A stretch of DNA of 64,000 nucleotides, from the NCBI RefSeq assembly GCF_002994745.2, contig NC_037092.1, forward strand, positions 18,901,501 to 18,965,500, written 5' to 3'. Position numbers and translations under genes: made by a program. The notes under the pieces were generated by a model. The model did not search any database, was not told the DNA's origin, and was given only the letters and a program-made list of their open reading frames with translations. This DNA is from Rosa chinensis. Taxonomy: Eukaryota > Streptophyta > Magnoliopsida > Rosales > Rosaceae. How positions within the stretch are numbered: the stretch's first letter is position 1; each line of letters opens with the position of its first letter. Below, in pieces: positions 58,354-64,000 of the stretch.

Positions 58354-61300
58354 ATGGCTGGCGGTGTCGATTTGATTTGCTTGGTGTTTATGTGGAGCTT
58401 GTGGAGTGCTGCTTGTAATGGTGCAACAGACACTCTGAAACCAGGTGAAAGTCTAAATTCTTCAAGCTTGTTAGTTTCTGCAAATGGGAAGTTCACTATG
58501 AATTTTCGTGCTCATGAGCTTGATCCAAACCATAGTTACTTAGTTATAACGTGGAATGGGAGTCATAACTATGCGTGGGTTGCGAATAGAGAAGCATCCA
58601 TTTTGTACCCTTCTGGAGCTCTTACATTGGACAGGAACAACACATTGAAGGTTACTCACAGAGATGGGGATGCCCTGGTGCTTTACTCTGCTGATTCGGA
58701 GACTATCGGTGGTGATGCTGTGGCTACTCTTATGGATGATGGGAATTTTGTGCTGCAAGAAGTGAGCTCTGATGGATCGGAGAAGAGGGTTTTGTGGCAG
58801 AGTTTTGATTATCCTGGAGATGTGCTTCTGCCAGGTATGAAATTAGGGGTTAACCGTAGTAGTGGCCGCAATTGGTCACTGTCGTGCTGGTTTACTGAGA
58901 GAAGTGCGGTGCCAGGACCTTTCACTCTTGAATGGGACCCTGACGGACACGACTTGAAAATTAAGCGGCGTAGGGTGGTGTATTGGAGTAGTGGAGTGTT
59001 TCGAGATGGGAGTTTTGAAAATATTAAGGAGAAGAGGTATAAGTTTAGCATTGTTTCAAAGAAGAATGAAGACTATTTTAGTTACACTACTTTAGATGAA
59101 AATGCTGTATCAGAGTGGCTGCTAACCACAATAGGGCGACTAAAAGACTTTGATGAATCAATTGATATTGCAAAAGCAGATTCCTGTTATGGGTATAACA
59201 CTGAAGGTGGATGCCAGATTTGGGACCAGCCAAAGTGTCGGCGTTCTAGTGCTGAATTTGAGCAACAAAATGGTTACTTTAATCCAACAGGTGCTAGCGG
59301 CACTACTGCAACATCAACAAGTGATTCAAATACAAGTCTCAGTATTAGTGACTGTAAGGCTGCTTGTTGGGCAGATTGTAACTGTATTGGATTCCTCTTT
59401 CTGTTTCCTAATCAGACTGGATGTCGGTATTGGACTGGAAACTTGAAATTCATTGCAGACAGCATAAGTTATGATTCAAATGTTGTATATGTTTTAACAA
59501 CAAAGTCAGTCGACAGCAGCGGTAAGTATACGCATCCTTAGCTTGTATATAATGAGCATGTTTGTCAAAACTATATTGTACCAGGACTAATAAACACTAC
59601 AAAGCTATCTCCCAGAAATGATGGTAAGTCTACTTAACCACAAAGCATAATGATGCATATAGTTACTCTATGCAGATGCATCACGTAAGTGGATATGGAT
59701 TGGTATTGCACTTCTCGCTGTTCTTCTGGTAATGGTGCTTTGTAGCATGTGCTACCTACTACGAAGAAGAAAACTTGCAGGTATATAGTTTCTTTAAACA
59801 TTGATATGTACACCTGTTATAAAGAACTTCACATTTTGACATTGCTTTTGCAAATTGAAATGATAAATTATCTGCATTAATCTTAATAGGTGAGAACCAA
59901 AGAAATGTCCAGGATATGCTGAACATGATAAACTCTAATAGACCTACTAATGCTAATGGACTTCAAAATGATGGAAAGGGGGGACATGATTTAAGGGTAT
60001 TTAAGTATCCATCTATCATAGCCGCCACCTGCAACTTCTCTGATGAAAATAAGCTAGGAGAAGGCGGTTTTGGACCTGTTTATAAGGTAAGGCGTTGAAT
60101 AATGCAAGTGAATCTTATATAGTACGTACATTATTAGTTTTTTTCTTGTGCACTACTGAGAATATATAAAATATAATTGGGTGAAATGTATTATTCAGGG
60201 GAAATTGGTGACCGGACAAGAAGTGGCAGTGAAGAGGCTTTCAAAACTTTCAGGACAGGGAATATCGGAGTTTAAGAATGAGTTGATACTTATACATGAA
60301 CTCCAGCATACAAACCTTGTTAAGCTCTTCGGATTTTGCATTCATGGTGAAGAGAGGATGTTGATATATGAGTACATGACGAACAAAAGCTTGGCCCACT
60401 TTTTATTTGGTTGTTACTTTAATCTAACTACTTGCTTAATTCCATATATTATTTGTTATAGGAATGTACATATGTATTTGTCATTAGATTTGATCCGATT
60501 GTACCGATTGTACAGATTCCACTAAATGCCAGCAGCTAGATTGGAACAAACGTTTCAACATAATTGAAGGAATTGCTCAAGGTTTGGTTTACTTGCACAA
60601 ATATTCCAGAATGAGAGTAATTCATAGAGATTTGAAGGCAAGTAATGTTCTGCTTGATGAAAGGATGAATCCCAAAATTTCTGACTTTGGAATGGCAAGG
60701 ATTTTCATGAATGATGAACAAGAAGCAAATACTATGAAGATTGTTGGGACACGGTAAGCAAACAAGCAGTTCTGATATTTTGCTTTTGGTTGTTAAGCAT
60801 TCATTTGTGAATGTAGTTGCACTAATGAAATTTTTCATCTCCATTTGGTGCAGTGGTTATATGTCCCCCGAGTATGTTATGGGGGGAAATTTTTCCACAA
60901 AATCGGATGTCTATAGTTTTGGAGTGTTAATGCTTGAAATCCTAAGTGGTAGGAGAAACAACAGCTTCTACAATGATGATCGCGCCTTCAACTTAGTTGG
61001 TTATGTATGTCAAAGTGTCAGCAAATCTTTGTTTTTCTTGTAGGGGTTGCTGGGTTTAGTGATTCTAAAATTCTAAATGAATGTGACATTGTTTCAGGCA
61101 TGGGCGTTATGGAAAGAAGGTGCAGGACTAGGATTAATGGATCCGACACTTGGTGATTCATGTGATGAACATCAATTGTTGAGGTGCATCCATGTTGGTC
61201 TGCTCTGCGTGGAGGAAAATGCAGCTAGTCGACCCACGATGTTAGATGTGATACCTATGTTGACCAATGAAAGCATGTCTTTACCAGTTCCTACAAAACC

Positions 61301-61409
61301 AGCATTCTGTACAGAAAGAAATGTGATCACAGATGCTATAGGTGGAAGCGGATCGGAAACGGTTTCATCTATAAATACTATCTCCAATTCTGGTTTTGAT
61401 GGGCGTTAA
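58354..61409 (+). CDS. G-type lectin S-receptor-like Ser/Thr kinase, copy 2 (CES101-like)
   Basis: Seven exons, each the same length as in copy 1: 58354-59521, 59676-59780, 59890-60086, 60199-60409, 60516-60753, 60854-61004 and 61098-61409; 793 codons, no frame breaks. Signal peptide, B-lectin, PAN-like, membrane and kinase parts are all present ([23 protein letters not shown]). It differs from copy 1 at scattered residues, for example S-to-C at the end of the signal peptide, [10 protein letters not shown] to [10 protein letters not shown] in the membrane helix, and STRSQQ to STKCQQ at the exon 5 start. It is a recent tandem duplicate with its own promoter copy. Confidence 0.93.
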
Positions 61410-61480
61410 AGTTACACCCTTTCCCCTTGAGAATATAGGTGGTTATGAGATTCGAAGTTTGATTTTCTGTCAAAAAGCAC

Positions 61481-63778
61481 GAGATCATTTGATATTGCAA
61501 AAGCAGATTACTGTTATGGATATGACAGAGATGGAGGGTCCCAGATTTGGGACCAGCAGCCAACTAAGTGCTGGCGTTTTGGTGATGTATTTGAGCAAGA
61601 CAATGGTTACTTTAATCCAACAGATTCTAGTGGCTCTAATGCAACATCAACAAGTGATTCAAATAGAAGTCGCAGCATTAGTGATTGTAAGGCTGCTTGT
61701 TGGGCAGATTGTGACCGTCTTGGATTCATTTTTCTGCTTGCTACCTAATCGGACTGGATGTCGATTTTGGAATGGAAAGTTAAAGTTCATTCCAGCAAAA
61801 GTTGGTTACGGTTCTAGTGTTGTTTATTTTTTAACAACAAAATCAGCCAGCAGGAGCTGGAAGCATTCTTGCTCTTGAGCCAAGAGCAAAAAATCGTTCC
61901 ACAAATTTTTCACATAACATGACTTCACATCCTTCAATCAAATGAGAACATGTGCGCACCAACAGCAAATAAGAACTTTGGCTTCCATAAAAAGTAAACA
62001 ACAAGCAATGAATCTTGGGATAAATAGAAGTTAACAGAAATCATGATCAGTAAACTTACATGTTTCACACATCTATAACCAGTTTATTGTAACTCATATA
62101 CTAGCCATATCTGAAATCAGGGCTCTCTCCAGAAGCTAGTGTATTAAAACTCAATTTATGTTTCAATTGTTAGCCTCTACAGCACATAAGTGGATATGGA
62201 TTGGTGCTGCTGGTCTATTGGTAATGGTGCTTTGCATCCTCTGCTATCTATTAAGAAGAGATCCTGCAACTCCAGGTAACTTTTCAAACATAATTGATTT
62301 TAGAGATTTGACAAATGAAATCTTTTTGTTTAATATATTACTCGGATTAGGGCCTCCAAATGATAGATTTATGGGAGATGATTTAAAAGTATTTAGCTAT
62401 GAATCTGTCATGGCTGCTACAGACAATTTCTCTGGAGAAAACAAGCTCGGAGAAGGGGGCTTTGGACCTGTTTATAAGGTACATATATTTAATATTTTGG
62501 ATAATGAGAAGTAATTTCCTAATTAGTTGCTCAGGGAAATTGATCATCATGTGGCCTATTATGGATTATCAATTCAGGGATCAATGCCGACAGGTCAAGA
62601 AATAGCTGTAAAGACGCTTTCAAGTGGTTCGGTGCAAGGAGAAGTAGAGTTCAAGAATGAACTGATACTCATATCTGAACTCCAACATATTAATCTTGTT
62701 CAGCTTTTTGGATATTGCATTCATGGAATCATGGTGAAGAGAGGATGTTGATATACGAGTATATGGCAAACAAACTTACAAAAGTCTGGACTACATTTTA
62801 TTTGGTAATTAGACCATCACTTACTCGTTTGATTTGATTTTTATTTATGAAAATGCATAGCCACTCTGTATATATTGGCCAGATTCAACCAGCCGCATGC
62901 TTCTAGATTGGAAGAAGCGTTTCAATATAATTGAAGGAATAGCCCAAGGATTGCTCTACTTGCACAAATACTCAATATCTAAAGTAATTCACAGAGATCT
63001 TAAAGCTAGTAACATACTACTTGATGAAAATATGTACCCCAAAATTTCTGATTTTGGTATGGTAAAGGATGTTCACTCGGCATGAAATTGAAGCAATTAC
63101 TAGACGGGTTGTTGGGCCATATTAAGTCTTATATAATTAAGCAACATATTTCTATTGTGTCTTCAGTTTTGTTGCTAATGACAGGTTATTTTTCATTTGG
63201 TACAGTGGTTACATGTCTTCTAGCTGAGTATGCTATGCAGGGATTTTTTTCTGAAAAATCAGATGTCTTTAGTTTTGGAGTGTTGATGCTCGAAATCATA
63301 AGTGGTAGGAAAAACAACAGCTTCCACACTGCTCATCGTGCGCTCAATTTAGTAGGATATGTATATCATGCAATTCTTAGTAATACTTGTATTGATTTTG
63401 TTCTTTATTTTCATGTGAAATGTAAATAAAATTATGTATCCTAAATGGATACGATCTTGTTTCAAGCATGGGAGTTATGGCAAGAAGGTGCAGGACTAGA
63501 ATTGATGGACGCAACTCTAAGTGATTTATGTGTACGTTGAAAATCAACTATTAAGATGCATCCATGTTGGTCTACTATGTGTTGAAGAGGATCCAGGACT
63601 TCGGCCAACCATGTCAGATGCCATATCTATGCTGACAATTGAAAGCTTGCCTTTACCTATACCAACAAGACCAGCATCTTTTCCAGTAAGGAATTCGGCT
63701 GGAGTAAATATAAGAGGAAATGAATCTGAAAAGATTACAGAAAATGGCTTGTCCGACTCCCTTATTCTAGGACGGTGA
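61481..63778 (+). pseudogene. third receptor kinase copy, truncated and broken
   Basis: Sequence switches from gene 2-type 3' flank straight into the middle of exon 1 at about 61481, so promoter, signal peptide and lectin domain are missing. The PAN-like part (61490-61860) is frameshifted near 61738. Later exons are recognisable: membrane helix 62180-62274, kinase N-lobe 62353-62479 and 62578-62800, HRDLKASN part 62885-63090, 63206-63358, and C-terminal part 63468-63778. Lesions include an eight-base duplication (CATGGAAT) near 62727, loss of frame after the DFG at about 63080, a stop near 63220 (SSS-TGA in place of SPEY), and a shift near 63535. It is more diverged than copies 1 and 2 are from each other. 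Confidence 0.9.
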
Positions 63779-64000
63779 AGGCGCCTAATGTGTTATGGAA
63801 GAAGGTGGCTAGCCAGCTAATTTGCCCTGGTTGAGTTGGATCAACTTGAGTTAGCTAAGGGATTCTTTGTGCTTTGTGTTCTCTACGTAAATAAAGTGTC
63901 ATACATGTATACAATAATATATCTCCTCTGTATTATACTTGTAACATTATGTAATAGGTAATTACGTGTATACCAAAAGTTACTGTAATATATGTCTAAT

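Overview
The window is nuclear DNA of a flowering plant, most likely a eudicot (a Rosaceae-like genome is a guess). The evidence is nested LTR retrotransposons of plant type, Pack-type DNA transposons carrying plant gene pieces, and intron-containing lectin receptor kinase genes. No bacterial, organellar or viral replicon features were seen.

Layout. (1) <1-11430: a young Ty3/Gypsy element of the Tat type on the minus strand. It has one unbroken 1902-codon gag-pol ORF, a spliced gene on the opposite strand, a 58-bp tandem repeat and LTRs identical over all 377 comparable bases. (2) 11725-33717: a nested stack. An old Copia element (D) is split by LTR element C (TSD TTAGG, both LTRs present). 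C is split by Copia element A. A's 5' LTR is cut by an Athila-like gag-pro element (B). B's left end is a 3.6-kb palindrome: LTR, a nearly complete reverse-transcribed tRNA-Asp, inverted LTR. (3) 33717-41500: a decayed, probably hAT-like stretch interrupted by complete but dead Copia element E (TSD AAAAG). (4) 41501-43171: a MULE-type TIR element with a captured ORTHRUS/VIM-like fragment. (5) 43172-64000: a local family of G-type lectin S-receptor-like kinases. There are two intact seven-exon genes (793 codons each), a truncated third copy, an exon-1 fragment folded into a hairpin, and a 3'-flank remnant. Between the intact genes sits a TTA-flanked PIF/Harbinger-like element with a peroxidase gene end. 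It contains another TIR element, which contains a second MULE with a captured 3-phosphoglycerate dehydrogenase exon.

How it fits together. The likely functional host genes are the two receptor kinases, which share promoter-proximal sequence and should act as plasma-membrane receptors. The only element that looks able to move by itself is the Tat element at the left edge. The most unusual item is the LTR / tRNA-Asp / inverted-LTR structure at 18696-22313. It reads as a fossil of a plus-strand strong-stop DNA that copied almost the whole primer tRNA and was then joined to a second cDNA end. All exon models, family names and identities are from reading by eye; no alignment or search was run.
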